A program made the position numbers and the translations under genes. The notes under the pieces were generated by a model. The model was not told the origin of the DNA. It made no database searches and saw nothing but the letters and a program-made list of their open reading frames with translations. Positions 41,264 to 50,323 of a stretch of DNA of 64,000 nt are shown here, in pieces; positions within the stretch are counted from its first letter, which is position 1; the number at the start of each line of letters is the position of its first letter. Source of the stretch: CAUZIZ01 sp965219005. Lineage in GTDB: Bacteria > Acidobacteriota > UBA6911 > RPQK01 > JAJDTT01. The stretch is from positions 1,550,001-1,614,000 of the forward strand of contig CBDCMS010000004.1 of NCBI GenBank assembly GCA_965219005.1, read 5' to 3'.

Positions 41264-41315
41264 TCACGGCTCTGGCATGGTTGCAAACTAGGATCATAGG
41301 AGAGGCAACCCAAGG
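41264..41315 (+). repeat. Interspersed repeat family 2, copy 3 (diverged module A)
   Basis: TCACGGCTCTGGCATGGTTG through AGAGGCAACCCAAGG aligns with module A at 948 and 35091 with several changes. No module B is visible after it. The rest of the gap (41316-41476) holds no gene. Confidence 0.55.
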
Positions 41316-41476
41316 TCCCTCAAGCCGTCGAGCCAAAGGCTCGAAAGAAGAAGACTTCGGCCTGGAGGCCAAAGCCACGCCGCATTCGCCTGCACGGTTG
41401 ATTCTGGGAGTGGTGCTTGGAATCTTGGGATTTGTTCGTGTCTTTTATCTTTTGTCCTGGTGTTTTGGGATTTGAC

Positions 41477-43172
41477 TCAAGGTGCCACGAATTCACCGGT
41501 TTCGAAGATCCGATCGACGGGGACGATGCGAATCTGGTCCCTGGGGACACCCAGCCTGTAGGATCCCCAGACGGCATCCTTCTGCAGGATCTCGAGCTTT
41601 TCCGGGGCAATCGCGTGGACCTCTTTCCCCTCGTGCTCGATGTTGGCAATCTGATACTCCTCCAGGCTTTTCCCTGCAGCGGCCAGGTCTGCTGATATCT
41701 GCTTTGCCAGACCCTCTGCCTGGTCACTGTGCGTAACCACCACGTATTTGAGGTTCTCGGCCCTGAGGTGTGTTCGAATCGCCGAGTTGACCTGCTCAAC
41801 CGTGACCGCGTCCAGTCGTTCCAGATAGTGGTCCAGGTAACCCGACTCCGACTGACCATAGAAGGCATCGTCCAGGCGGACGTGGAGTAGTCGTGATCCG
41901 GTTTCAGCCAGGTTGAGATAAAGGACTCTGGCCTTGTTCTTAGCAGCAGCCACTTGTGCTTCGGTGAGTCCCTTGCGAACGAAGTTCTCCAATTCCCAGG
42001 TTAGGCCCTTGAGCAGGTGAAGGGCGTAACGATGAGCGACTGGGCGGATCCAGATGCTGAAATACTGCCGGCTGCGCGGCGTATTGAACGGGGGAAAAAG
42101 ATTCCTCGGTCTCGATGCGAAGTGCTCGATATAGGAATAGTCTCCGTAGTTGTATCCCCGCTTCTGCCGGATTTCCCGAAACAGATGGGAAAAGCCGTCA
42201 CGGTGGACTCCGAAAAACACGTTGGCGACGTACAGGGACCAATAGTCACGGCTGTGACGGGTTACCGAGATGGGGAATGCGGCATGAAGTCCGGTCGAGT
42301 CTGCATTCGGCAGTGAGACGATGACCGCATGTCTACCCCGGAAACTCAGCGGGCCTCTCGGTACCGCACGACTGAGTTTTTGAGTTTGGTCGAATCCCTG
42401 GCCTATCCGTCCCACGGCCTTGCTCACCTTCGCCTTGGAGGCAGCATCCCCCTTGTTGAGGGCCAGGATGGCATTCGCGGGCCGGTAGTAGGTCGCATAG
42501 AATGCCAAAAGATCGTCTCTAGCGACGTTCGCGAGACCCTGAACGCTCCCGGAAGACAGATGAGCGTAGGAGGTGCCTTCAAAGATGAAGTGGTCTATGG
42601 CATTCAGTCCGAGCCCTTCGATATCTTCGTAGCGCAGTGCCCCCGAGACGCTCTCCACTGTTTCTGTGCGTATCCGATCGAGTTCTCGGGCCCGAAACAG
42701 GGGCTGACCTAGAAGGGGTTCGAGAACGCGGCTCAGGTACTCTTCCAGGACGTCTCCCGGCACCGTGATATAGAACGTAGTGACTTCTTTGGCTACCCGG
42801 ACCGACGGCTTGGCCCCTCGTCCCCAGGGGCGCGTCATCAGAGCCAACTGCTCCTTGGTTACGGGATCTGCTGGATTACCGAAGCCGCCCTCAAGCAGGG
42901 TGCGGCCGGTGAGGTAGGCCAATCCCTCCTTGCCCGGAGGATCGTGGGCTGATCCTGCGCGAATCATGAGACTGATCTGCATCAGCGGGGAGATCGTGGG
43001 CTGATCCTGCGCGAATCATGAGACTGATCTGCATCAGCGGGGAGGCGCTGGAGGTGCTTACCACCGTCATGCTTCCGGGCTTCTCCGGAGCCTGGGCGGC
43101 CTGACAGACGATCCCCAACAGCGGAATCAGAACCGAACCCAGAAATAGTTTGCTCCTTCCAGTTAGAATCAT
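41477..43172 (-). pseudogene. M16 peptidase, non-catalytic-type subunit, broken by a 52-bp duplication
   Basis: Reading from 43172 the protein starts with a signal peptide (LFLGSVLIPLLGIVCQA) and runs to MIRAGSAHD. There an exact 52-bp tandem duplication (42941-42992 and 42993-43044) shifts the frame. After it the M16 sequence resumes: PPGKEGLAYLTGRTLLEGGF, DHFIFEGTSYAHLSSGSVQG, FYATYYRPANAILALNKG and RQKRGYNYGDYSYIEHF. Removing one copy restores one 547-residue frame. The HxxEH zinc motif is absent (YLTGR at that place), so this is the structural partner of the upstream active subunit. It overlaps that gene by 4 bp. It is an inactivated gene, a reversible switch, or an assembly error. Confidence 0.85.
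42941..43044. repeat. Exact 52-bp tandem duplication in the M16 partner gene
   Basis: Two identical head-to-tail units (start ATCGTGGGCTGATCCTGCGC). Unit length is not a multiple of 3, so the duplication itself causes the frameshift. Confidence 0.95.
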
Positions 43173-44551
43173 TGTTTCTCTGCCGGAGCCATGGTTACGA
43201 TCACGCGATTCTTCTCCAGGAAATGACGAGAGGCAAAGCCTTCGATATCAGTGGGTTGAAGTGCCTGAATGGCGTCCGCGAGAAGATCAAGGATCTTGGG
43301 ACTCCGTTTGAATCGATAGTACCAGGCGAATTGCATGGCGATGTGGGCAGGACTATCGAGCATTGCCAACAGGTCGTACCGGTACTTGCCCTTCAACTCT
43401 TCCAGAGTCTTGGAAGCACCCGGCACCTGGGAGAAGTTCTTCAGCGCTTCGAAGGCGTTCTTCATGTCGCCGATGACCTGGTCCAGGTAGGCGGTGCCTT
43501 TGGCCCGATACTGATCCTTGAACAGGGTCGAAGAGAGGACCAGCTGACGTGGGTCGAAACTCTCGTATCCCCCAGAGTAGACCGAGAGCTGGCTGGCGGT
43601 CTTCTTTTCGTAGCGCAGCAACTTATAGAGCGGTGAAGTCTCCCCTGCCAGCAATTCAGGGAGCATCTGGCCTACAGCTCCCTCGGCAGAATCAGGTTGG
43701 AAGGCGGGCATTCGATAGGCGTAGCTGATGCGAGGGGGAACGTCGGCCTTCCAGGATACATGCTCTCTTTTAGGTCCTGGTGCGGCTCCGTGCACCGGGA
43801 TGGAGGGCAGCGGTGCCGGTTCCCACTTCCCGTAGAGTTTCTCCGACAGGGCAAAAATCTCCTCGGCCCGGACGTCACCTGCCACGATCAATACTACGTT
43901 GTTGGGGCGGTAGTAGGTCTGGTAGAACTCCAGCGCGGCCTTGTACTCATTGGGCATATCCTTGACATCTTCGAGGTAGCCTATAGTGGTATGACCATAA
44001 GAGTGGTTGGGGAACATCAAGGTGAGTAGCTTCTCCCTGATCTTCAGGCCAGGATTGGAGGCTCCTCGGCGATACTCTCCGAACACCGCGCCGGCTTCTG
44101 TCTTGAAGATCCCCTCGTCGAAGTCCAGGTTCTGGAACCGGTCCGCCTCCAGTTGTGGGAGTCCGGGCTCACCTTGATGGGGTCCCAATCTGGAGGTGAA
44201 TGTCAAGGGATGGTAGTAGGTGACATCGAAGTCGGTCCAGCCGTTATTGAAGGCCCCGATGCGGTTGATGGCGAGGTCGTAGCCGTTGGCCTCACCTTCC
44301 CAGCGGTGGCGGAAAAGAATGTGTTCGAACAGATGAGCAAGCCCTGTTTTTCCGGCTTCTACTTCGTTTCTCGCTCCTGCCAGAACCAGGGTATTGTAGG
44401 AGAGAACGTGCTTGAACTCGGGGGTTTCGATGACAACGACATCCAGCTGGTTCTCAAGGGTTTTCTTCGCTACCGTGTAGGGAAAGAATTGCGAGAACAC
44501 CGAGGTCGGTGTGGTCAGGATCAGAACTAGGAGCAGGGGTCCCTTTTTCAT
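43169..44551 (-). CDS. M16-family zinc peptidase, catalytic subunit
   Basis: A 460-residue secreted peptidase. The start at 44551 gives a signal peptide (MKKGPLLLVLILTTPTSVFS). The inverted zinc motif HxxEH reads HLFEH in TGLAHLFEHILFRHRWEG, and the downstream glutamate is in FDEGIFKTEAGAVFGEYRRG. The middle has YYRPNNVVLIVAGDV and the C-terminal part RMPAFQPDSAEGAVGQM. Such proteins normally pair with an inactive M16 subunit and degrade short peptides in the periplasm. The partner gene follows at once (4-bp overlap) but is frameshifted. A five-unit tandem repeat sits just before the start, between it and the divergent endonuclease V gene. Confidence 0.92.
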   Translation of the reverse strand: MKKGPLLLVLILTTPTSVFSQFFPYTVAKKTLENQLDVVVIETPEFKHVLSYNTLVLAGARNEVEAGKTGLAHLFEHILFRHRWEGEANGYDLAINRIGAFNNGWTDFDVTYYHPLTFTSRLGPHQGEPGLPQLEADRFQNLDFDEGIFKTEAGAVFGEYRRGASNPGLKIREKLLTLMFPNHSYGHTTIGYLEDVKDMPNEYKAALEFYQTYYRPNNVVLIVAGDVRAEEIFALSEKLYGKWEPAPLPSIPVHGAAPGPKREHVSWKADVPPRISYAYRMPAFQPDSAEGAVGQMLPELLAGETSPLYKLLRYEKKTASQLSVYSGGYESFDPRQLVLSSTLFKDQYRAKGTAYLDQVIGDMKNAFEALKNFSQVPGASKTLEELKGKYRYDLLAMLDSPAHIAMQFAWYYRFKRSPKILDLLADAIQALQPTDIEGFASRHFLEKNRVIVTMAPAEKQ

Positions 44552-44574
44552 GGCTGAGGAAGGATACACCAGGA

Positions 44575-44664
44575 GGGTTGTAGAGAACCACAGGGTTGGG
44601 GAGAACTACGGGGTTGGGGAGAATCACAGGGTTGTGGAGAACTACCGGGTTGTCCGGAACCACT
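44575..44664. repeat. 18-bp tandem repeat, five units, in a divergent promoter region
   Basis: Units start at 44575, 44593, 44611, 44629 and 44647, each beginning GGGTTG (consensus GGGTTGGGGAGAACTACA). The array fills most of the 189-bp gap between the M16 and endonuclease V starts. On the minus strand it would read as NPVVL-type hexapeptides, but no gene is likely. Confidence 0.9.
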
Positions 44665-44740
44665 GCCGCCGCAGGATCCGGTTGAGAGGGAGTTCGAAGG
44701 ACCGGGATGTCCTGTGCAGCGTCGACTCGAAGGAAGAATC

Positions 44741-45415
44741 ATGCCGGTCCGTCATTCTTGGGATCTGACGCCGAAGCAGGCGGTTGAACTTCAAAAGCAG
44801 CTCCGAGGCGAGGTGAGAACGGATCTTCCCTCGAGACCAGTGTCTCGAGTTGCCGGAGTCGACGTAGCCTACATCCCAGAACTGGAAGAATCTGTGGCGA
44901 CAGTGGTGGTGTTGTCCTACCCGGATTTGGACATCGTCGAATCCGCCGCCGCCAGAAGCCTTACACCTTTCCCCTACGTGCCAGGCCTGCTGAGTTTCCG
45001 CGAGATTCCTCCTTTGCTGAAGGCACTGGGCCAACTGAGCGCGCCGCCGGATCTGATTCTGGTCGACGGCCACGGTTGGGCACATCCACGCCGCTTCGGT
45101 ATCGCGTGCCACCTGGGTCTCTGGCTGCAATCTCCTACGATAGGTGTGGGGAAGTCGCGTCTGTGTGGGCGGTTTTCGGAACCTGGAATCCAGAAGGGCG
45201 AAGTCAGCTATTTGACCCATCGTGAGCAGATCATCGGCAAGGTGCTGCGCACCCGAACTGGAGTGAAGCCTGTCTTTGTGTCGGTAGGCTATGGCCTGCC
45301 GCTCGATTCATGTGTCGAATGGGTCCTCAGGTGTTCACCCCGTTTTCGAATCCCCGAGCCCATTCGGGAGGCACACAAACTTGCAGCCCACAGTAAGCAA
45401 ACAGATCTCCTATAA
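44741..45415 (+). CDS. nfi: Endonuclease V
   Basis: A 224-residue enzyme that cleaves near deaminated bases (inosine) in DNA or RNA. Metal-binding aspartates and glutamate are in RVAGVDVAYIPELEES and LLSFREIPPLLKAL; the catalytic LVDGHGWAHPRRFGIACHLG motif is complete, and IGVGKSRLCG follows. I use the ATG at 44741, 6 bp after GAAGGAAG. It is followed 7 bp later by a DUF6178-like gene, so the two are probably co-transcribed. Confidence 0.93.
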   Translation: MPVRHSWDLTPKQAVELQKQLRGEVRTDLPSRPVSRVAGVDVAYIPELEESVATVVVLSYPDLDIVESAAARSLTPFPYVPGLLSFREIPPLLKALGQLSAPPDLILVDGHGWAHPRRFGIACHLGLWLQSPTIGVGKSRLCGRFSEPGIQKGEVSYLTHREQIIGKVLRTRTGVKPVFVSVGYGLPLDSCVEWVLRCSPRFRIPEPIREAHKLAAHSKQTDLL

Positions 45416-45422
45416 TGACGCG

Positions 45423-46718
45423 ATGGCGTCGGAAAAGGACAGCGTTTCCACAGACCTCGAGCTTCGCACTGAAGTTCCAGCCTTGCGCCCGGAAGAGGTG
45501 GTCTATCGAATCTGCTACGCCCGGGTCGACCTGCGCGAACTACTCCAGAGTGCCGAGACCAGGTCCAAGATTCGGCGCTTGCCATCGGCCCAGCTATTCT
45601 TCAGCCTGAAGGAACTTGACGAAGTTGAGATTCAAAGGCTGCTCCTTCATCTCACCGAGGAACAGTGGACCGGCATCCTCGATCTGGATCTCTGGTCGAA
45701 GGACCGGGTTCATCTGACCCGGTTTCTCTACCGGATGTCACATGTCATAGAGAGTGAGGATGCGGTGGCCCGGAAGCTTCTTCGCGGCACCGACCATGAG
45801 CTGTTGGAGTTGGCTCTCAACCCGCTGAGGATCCACCAGCTCGACGAGGATGGGGCCCCCGAAGCAGAGCAGGGAGGTGGGCTGTTGGAGACTCCCGATC
45901 ACCATTATCTGGTCGAGCTCCCCGAGAATGCCGATGAAGCCAGCCTCCTGAAAGCCTTCATTCTCAGACTCTACCAATTGGATCGTGAGGGCGCTGCACT
46001 GTTGTTGGAGGAATCCCACTTTCGGACCTGGAGCGAGATGGAAGAACAGGCCTATCAGAACCGCAAGCGGCGGGTCGAGGACATGGGCTTCCAAGACTAC
46101 TACGACGCGATTGAAATCTATGCACTGCTTCCCCTTGATGCCCCTCTTCCGCTGAAGAGTCAGGAGAAGATCCGTGAGGTCAGCGAGCTCCCGCTGGCGT
46201 CCACAGACCTGGAGTCGGGGGCGATGCTGTTTATGGCGGCGCTGGCCGGATTCAGCCGTCCCCTGGAAATGGAATCACTCGTGGAGGAGCTCTTTTTTGT
46301 CTGCAACAAGCTGCTTGGCGCCGATCGCATCTCTCCCGATGATCCTTCGCAGGTGAAACGGGGAATTCTGAAGGCGATCAGCGGGATCAATCTGGGCCTC
46401 GATTGCTGGTCGGAGGGGAATCTGACGGTCGCTGAAGAGGGGCTGTCCAAGCACTATCTCCAATCCTTTTTTCGGCTTGGCTACAGTCAGATCATGGCCC
46501 TTCAGGAAGAGGCCCGCCGTATTCAGTCGGAGCCACCCGAACCAGAGCCCGGGTCTTTCCTGGAAGCGGTGATCGATGGACTTCAGGAGCGCTACCCAGT
46601 GTTCACAGAGTTGATAGAGGGTCAGATCCGAAGGCGCTTCTTCTCGACGCGAGAGGATCTGGCGACGGCGCGCAAGCACCTCGCAGAGATTCAAAATCTG
46701 GAGCCCAGCCGGTCCTGA
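45423..46718 (+). CDS. DUF6178-like protein
   Basis: A 431-residue protein, rich in Leu and Glu, mostly helical. Phrases such as LPSAQLFFSLKELDEVEIQR, EQWTGILDLDLWSKDRVHLT, FQDYYDAIEIYALLPLDAPL and YSQIMALQEEARRIQSEPPE match my memory of DUF6178, a family of unknown function. No catalytic motif, signal or membrane segment is visible, so it is probably cytoplasmic. I start at the ATG at 45423, 7 bp after nfi stops; the upstream part of the frame is nfi sequence read out of frame. Linkage to a base-repair nuclease is noted, but no functional connection is shown. Confidence 0.6.
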   Translation: MASEKDSVSTDLELRTEVPALRPEEVVYRICYARVDLRELLQSAETRSKIRRLPSAQLFFSLKELDEVEIQRLLLHLTEEQWTGILDLDLWSKDRVHLTRFLYRMSHVIESEDAVARKLLRGTDHELLELALNPLRIHQLDEDGAPEAEQGGGLLETPDHHYLVELPENADEASLLKAFILRLYQLDREGAALLLEESHFRTWSEMEEQAYQNRKRRVEDMGFQDYYDAIEIYALLPLDAPLPLKSQEKIREVSELPLASTDLESGAMLFMAALAGFSRPLEMESLVEELFFVCNKLLGADRISPDDPSQVKRGILKAISGINLGLDCWSEGNLTVAEEGLSKHYLQSFFRLGYSQIMALQEEARRIQSEPPEPEPGSFLEAVIDGLQERYPVFTELIEGQIRRRFFSTREDLATARKHLAEIQNLEPSRS

Positions 46719-46746
46719 AGGACGAGAAACGACCAGGATTAGGAAG

Positions 46747-46826
46747 CCAAGTCCGACAGAGCCGCGAACGACGTGACACGTTAGCAATATGAGGCCCAGC
46801 CCCGAGGAGAGAGCCGGACAACAGCA
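46747..46826 (-). repeat. Interspersed repeat family 1, copy C (core only)
   Basis: ACAGAGCCGCGAACGACGTG and GAGGAGAGAGCCGGACAACA match the core of the other copies in reverse orientation. It is in the 323-base gap between the convergent DUF6178-like and VWA genes. No gene is seen there. Confidence 0.75.
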
Positions 46827-47041
46827 AAAACCTTCTTGTCCCCGACCACATTCCCCCCGAATCTGTTACCAAGTGAAGTCCCAGGTAAATCCCCGGCGGA
46901 GCCACGAGCGCCAGAGAGCGGATAGCCGTTGTCGCCAGCAGCGCCGAGGGTCTGGGTAATGTTTGTCTCGTGCTGCCATGCTGACCGCTCTCTGTGACGC
47001 TCGCGGTTCCGCCGGGTTCGTCCTTACCTGTTGGAGGCGGG

Positions 47042-49306
47042 CTATTTGCGGATAGAGCCAGCCTTCTTGACTAACTCGATAAACTCCCCCCGGTAGCCGT
47101 GGGCGTCCTCTCCTTTACCCTCGATCGCCAGCTCGAGGGCGCCACTCAAGGTAGCATTGCCCTTGTGGGGTGAGTCCCTCAGGACCATCCCAAAGGAAGC
47201 GACTGCTGCGGCAAACTTAAAATCTACCGAAGCCTGGCTGTAGAGTCTGGCCTGGTCGCGGACCGGGAACTCCAGGGGCTTGCTGGTCTGTCCCGACGGT
47301 TCCTTGTAGCGGAGCTTCAAGGTGAGCATTTCGTTGCTCCCAGAGGCTCCGGTGATCTGCCTGGACTTCTGGTACTTGAGCGGGTCGACCTTGGGAACGT
47401 CCGCCGATTTTCCTGCTGGTACCACTTCGTAGAGTGCCGTGACCGTGTGCCCGGCGCCGATCTCTCCGGCATCCTTGGTATCGTCGTTGAAGTCCTGGGC
47501 ACGCAGCATCCGGTTCTCGTAGCCGATGAGGCGGTAGGCCTTGACCTGGGCCGGATTGAACTCGATCTGGATCTTCACATCCTTTGCGATCGTGATCAGC
47601 GTGGCTCCCATCTCTCTTACCAGCACCTTTCGTGCTTCGTTCAGGGTATCGATGTAGGCGTAGTTACCGTTTCCCTTGTCGGCGATCTTCTCGATGGTGG
47701 AGTCCTTGTAGTTGCCCACTCCGAAACCGAGAACACTCAGGAAGACACCGCTCTTGGCCTTTTCTTCGATCATGCGGATGAGGTCGCTTTGGTTGGTCAC
47801 GCCTACATTGAAGTCACCGTCAGTGGCCAGGATGACCCTGTTGGTGCCGCCGGCTATGAAGTTGGATACGGCGGTGTCGTAGGCCAGCTGGATGCCCGAA
47901 GCTCCATTGGTTGATCCTCCGGCCTGCAGTCGATCCAGAGAGGCGAGAATCTGTTCCTTCTTATCGCAGGGAGTGGAGGGCAGAACCAGGCCTGAGGCGC
48001 CGGCATAGACTGCAATCGCGACACGATCGTTTTCACCCAGTTTTTCCACCAGCAGGCGCATGGCCTTCTTCAGCAGCGGAAGCTTGTTTTCCGGGCGCAT
48101 GGATCCGGAGACGTCCAGCAGAAAGACCAGGTTGCTGGAGGGGCGGTTTGCCAGGTTGATCTCCTTGCCCTTGATCCCGACACGCACCAGCCGATGCTGC
48201 AGCTCCCAGGGTGCTTGAGCGATCTCTACCTGGACCGAGAAGGGATCCGAACCCGAGGGAGTCGCGTAGTCATAGGAGAAATAATTGACCATCTCTTCGA
48301 TTCGGACGGCGCCCCTGGGTGGCAACACACCGCGCTTCAGGAAGCGTCGTGCATTGGCGTAAGAGGCAGTATCCACGTCGATGGAGAAAGTAGACAGAGG
48401 GTTCTGGGTCACCTCCATGAAGGGGTTGTCGACAATCTGATCGTAGGACTCCGTGTTGAAATCTGTAACCTGTCGAGAACCACCCGGCGCAATGTCCGGC
48501 ACCGGGCCCGGGGCTGGAAGCGAAGGAGGCCCTGACATCAAGTGAACGCTTCCGGCAACACTTCGGCGGACCCCTCCCACGAGACCTCCGGAGACACCAG
48601 CAGCCGGTGCAGTCGGGGCAAACGAATGAGCTACACCGGAAGCAGAAAACGGATTGACCGTGGTCGATGTCGCACCCCTGTCGACTAGCGCCTTCAGTTT
48701 GGCTTGTCCCGCAATCGGCTCTGGCTTCGCCGAAGCCTCAACCAAGTCTCGCCCCTCTTTATTCGCCGGTCGACGATGCTGAGCTCGTTCATCGAGATCG
48801 GCCTTGCGTTCCTTTGGCTGTACTGCAGAGCTCTCGCTCTCCTTACGATCGAGAGGCACGACAGGCTGGACCTCTTCCACCGCCGAAACCGTCCCTTGAC
48901 CTGATCCGATGGTGGTCATAACCCTGGGGCGTTTTAGTTGAGCAAGCTGCCCCACTTCTGCATCTCGTTGGGGGCTCAGGGTCAGGTTGACTACCAGGAT
49001 CAGGCAGGCTGCGGCTGCCAGACCTCCAGCCAGAACCCAGCGCGAGCGGGCCAGATTCAGGAAGGCGTAGGGCTTGCCCTGACTCTTTGCCGCGACCTCT
49101 TGATGCTGTTGCTGCGAGAGCAGTGGCGCTGGCTCATTCTGGAGCTCGTTCGTCAACAGCGCGGCTGCTTCTCGGATAGAATCGACCTCCTGGCGTCCCT
49201 CCTCCGAATTCTCGAGGAACTCTTCGATGGCTTTTCGCTCATTCTCGTCCTGGATTTCACCCAGGGCGTAGGCGGTTAACTTTGGATCGTTGGGATTGAT
49301 CTTCAT
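47042..49306 (-). CDS. Membrane-anchored VWA-domain protein (YfbK-like) with anti-sigma-like N-terminus
   Basis: A 754-residue protein. Residues 1-55 (DPKLTAYALGEIQDENERKA to AALLTNELQ) resemble an anti-sigma-type cytoplasmic helical domain without the usual zinc cysteines. One membrane helix (WVLAGGLAAAACLILVVNL) follows, then a ~190-residue low-complexity linker. The von Willebrand A domain has the MIDAS motif LVFLLDVSGSMRPENKLPLL, and the C-terminus (LYSQASVDFKFAAAVASFG) is the YfbK/DUF3520-type end. It overlaps the sigma gene by 4 bp. I infer a transmembrane regulator that holds the sigma factor until an outside signal is sensed; a plain structural VWA role remains possible. Confidence 0.8.
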   Translation of the reverse strand: MKINPNDPKLTAYALGEIQDENERKAIEEFLENSEEGRQEVDSIREAAALLTNELQNEPAPLLSQQQHQEVAAKSQGKPYAFLNLARSRWVLAGGLAAAACLILVVNLTLSPQRDAEVGQLAQLKRPRVMTTIGSGQGTVSAVEEVQPVVPLDRKESESSAVQPKERKADLDERAQHRRPANKEGRDLVEASAKPEPIAGQAKLKALVDRGATSTTVNPFSASGVAHSFAPTAPAAGVSGGLVGGVRRSVAGSVHLMSGPPSLPAPGPVPDIAPGGSRQVTDFNTESYDQIVDNPFMEVTQNPLSTFSIDVDTASYANARRFLKRGVLPPRGAVRIEEMVNYFSYDYATPSGSDPFSVQVEIAQAPWELQHRLVRVGIKGKEINLANRPSSNLVFLLDVSGSMRPENKLPLLKKAMRLLVEKLGENDRVAIAVYAGASGLVLPSTPCDKKEQILASLDRLQAGGSTNGASGIQLAYDTAVSNFIAGGTNRVILATDGDFNVGVTNQSDLIRMIEEKAKSGVFLSVLGFGVGNYKDSTIEKIADKGNGNYAYIDTLNEARKVLVREMGATLITIAKDVKIQIEFNPAQVKAYRLIGYENRMLRAQDFNDDTKDAGEIGAGHTVTALYEVVPAGKSADVPKVDPLKYQKSRQITGASGSNEMLTLKLRYKEPSGQTSKPLEFPVRDQARLYSQASVDFKFAAAVASFGMVLRDSPHKGNATLSGALELAIEGKGEDAHGYRGEFIELVKKAGSIRK

Positions 49307-49845
49307 TTGATCCTCCTTATTTCCTTTGAACCCAGAACTGGTTGGGCGGCAAGCTTCTGACGGATGGTCTTGAGTCCAGTGTGGATCAGGAAGCCAACGT
49401 TGCTGACTGAAAGCTCGGTGACCTGACTGATTTCGCGGTAGCTCATGTCGTTCTGAAACTTCAGCCGAATCACCTCTTGCTGGTTGGGAGGAAGCTTCTC
49501 CAGAGCCTGTATCACTTGGCTCATCGCTTCCTCTTGCTCCAGTAATCTCAGGGCTCCCGGTTCCGAGCTGGCTTGCGAATCCGACTGGGTCTCGGCAATT
49601 GGCACCATTCGATTCTCCTTTCTCTGAATGTCCAAAGCTCGGTTACGACAGACCGTGAACAACCACTGGGCAAGGTGACCTTCGATTTGACTGGGTTTTT
49701 GTTTGCACAGTCTCATGAAGGTGTCCTGTACTACGTCTCTTGCCTTTTCGAGATCTCCAGTGATGTGGGTGGCATAGCGAACGAGCGTACCCTGGTAGCG
49801 AGCTAGCGCAGACTGGATCCAGTCTCCTTGGTCGTCTCGGATCAC
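49303..49845 (-). CDS. ECF-type RNA polymerase sigma factor
   Basis: A 180-residue sigma-70 family protein with regions 2 and 4 only. Region 2 reads DLEKARDVVQDTFMRLCKQK with QWLFTVCRNRALDIQRKE (2.3-2.4). Region 4 reads LEKLPPNQQEVIRLKFQNDM and YREISQVTELSVSNVGFLIH (helix-turn-helix). There is no C-terminal extension. Its stop overlaps the start of the VWA gene (ATGA), a layout typical of a sigma factor with its membrane regulator. The target promoters are unknown; autoregulation from the upstream gap is likely. Confidence 0.92.
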   Translation of the reverse strand: MIRDDQGDWIQSALARYQGTLVRYATHITGDLEKARDVVQDTFMRLCKQKPSQIEGHLAQWLFTVCRNRALDIQRKENRMVPIAETQSDSQASSEPGALRLLEQEEAMSQVIQALEKLPPNQQEVIRLKFQNDMSYREISQVTELSVSNVGFLIHTGLKTIRQKLAAQPVLGSKEIRRIK

Positions 49846-49965
49846 TCTGTCACCTCGGTGTTCATGGTCTCTCTATCCGCTTTAACGGACCAGGAGCCGG
49901 TTTCTTAGGAGAATCTGCCTATCTTTATGATGCGGGCATTTAGGTTAGGGACTCGGGAATGATGG

Positions 49966-50105
49966 CCCCTCGCTCGCGCTTCAGGCTTCCTGAAGAAGGG
50001 GCCAATTATCTGGTGAAATTTCAGGTTAGCCCGGCCACCGGCTGCGCCGGATCGTACAGGAAAGCAATTCCTCGAGCCATGGAAGCCTGAAGCGCGAGCG
50101 AGGGG
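49966..50105. repeat. Perfect 25-bp inverted repeat of the family 1 arm with 90-nt loop
   Basis: 49966-49990 is the exact reverse complement of 50081-50105 (GGAAGCCTGAAGCGCGAGCG plus 5). The right arm is part of family 1 copy D. Confidence 0.9.
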
Positions 50106-50260
50106 TTGGACATCTGCGAGATTCTGCTGTTGTCCAGCTCTCTCCTCGAAACGTGGGGCATGCTGCTAACGAGTCAAGTCGTTCGCGGCTCTGTTGGCTG
50201 TAGCTGTTTCCGGTACTGTTCACTGATCACTTCATCACTGCTCACTATTTCAAGTTTCAG
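50019..50260 (+). repeat. Interspersed repeat family 1, copy D (242 bp)
   Basis: About 95% identical to 16941-17181 by eye, including the single-base length difference near the end. It occupies half of the 478-base gap between the sigma gene and the NCS2 permease. No gene is seen in that gap. Confidence 0.9.
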
Positions 50261-50323
50261 CTTAAAGCTCGGCGTCCGCAGGTTCCACCCACACGAGGTT
50301 TCACCCACACGTTCGAGAGCCAT

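Noticed and set aside
44454..44663. Minus-strand frame encoding NPVVL hexapeptide repeats
   Set aside because: It is the 18-bp tandem repeat read through; it overlaps the M16 signal peptide out of frame.
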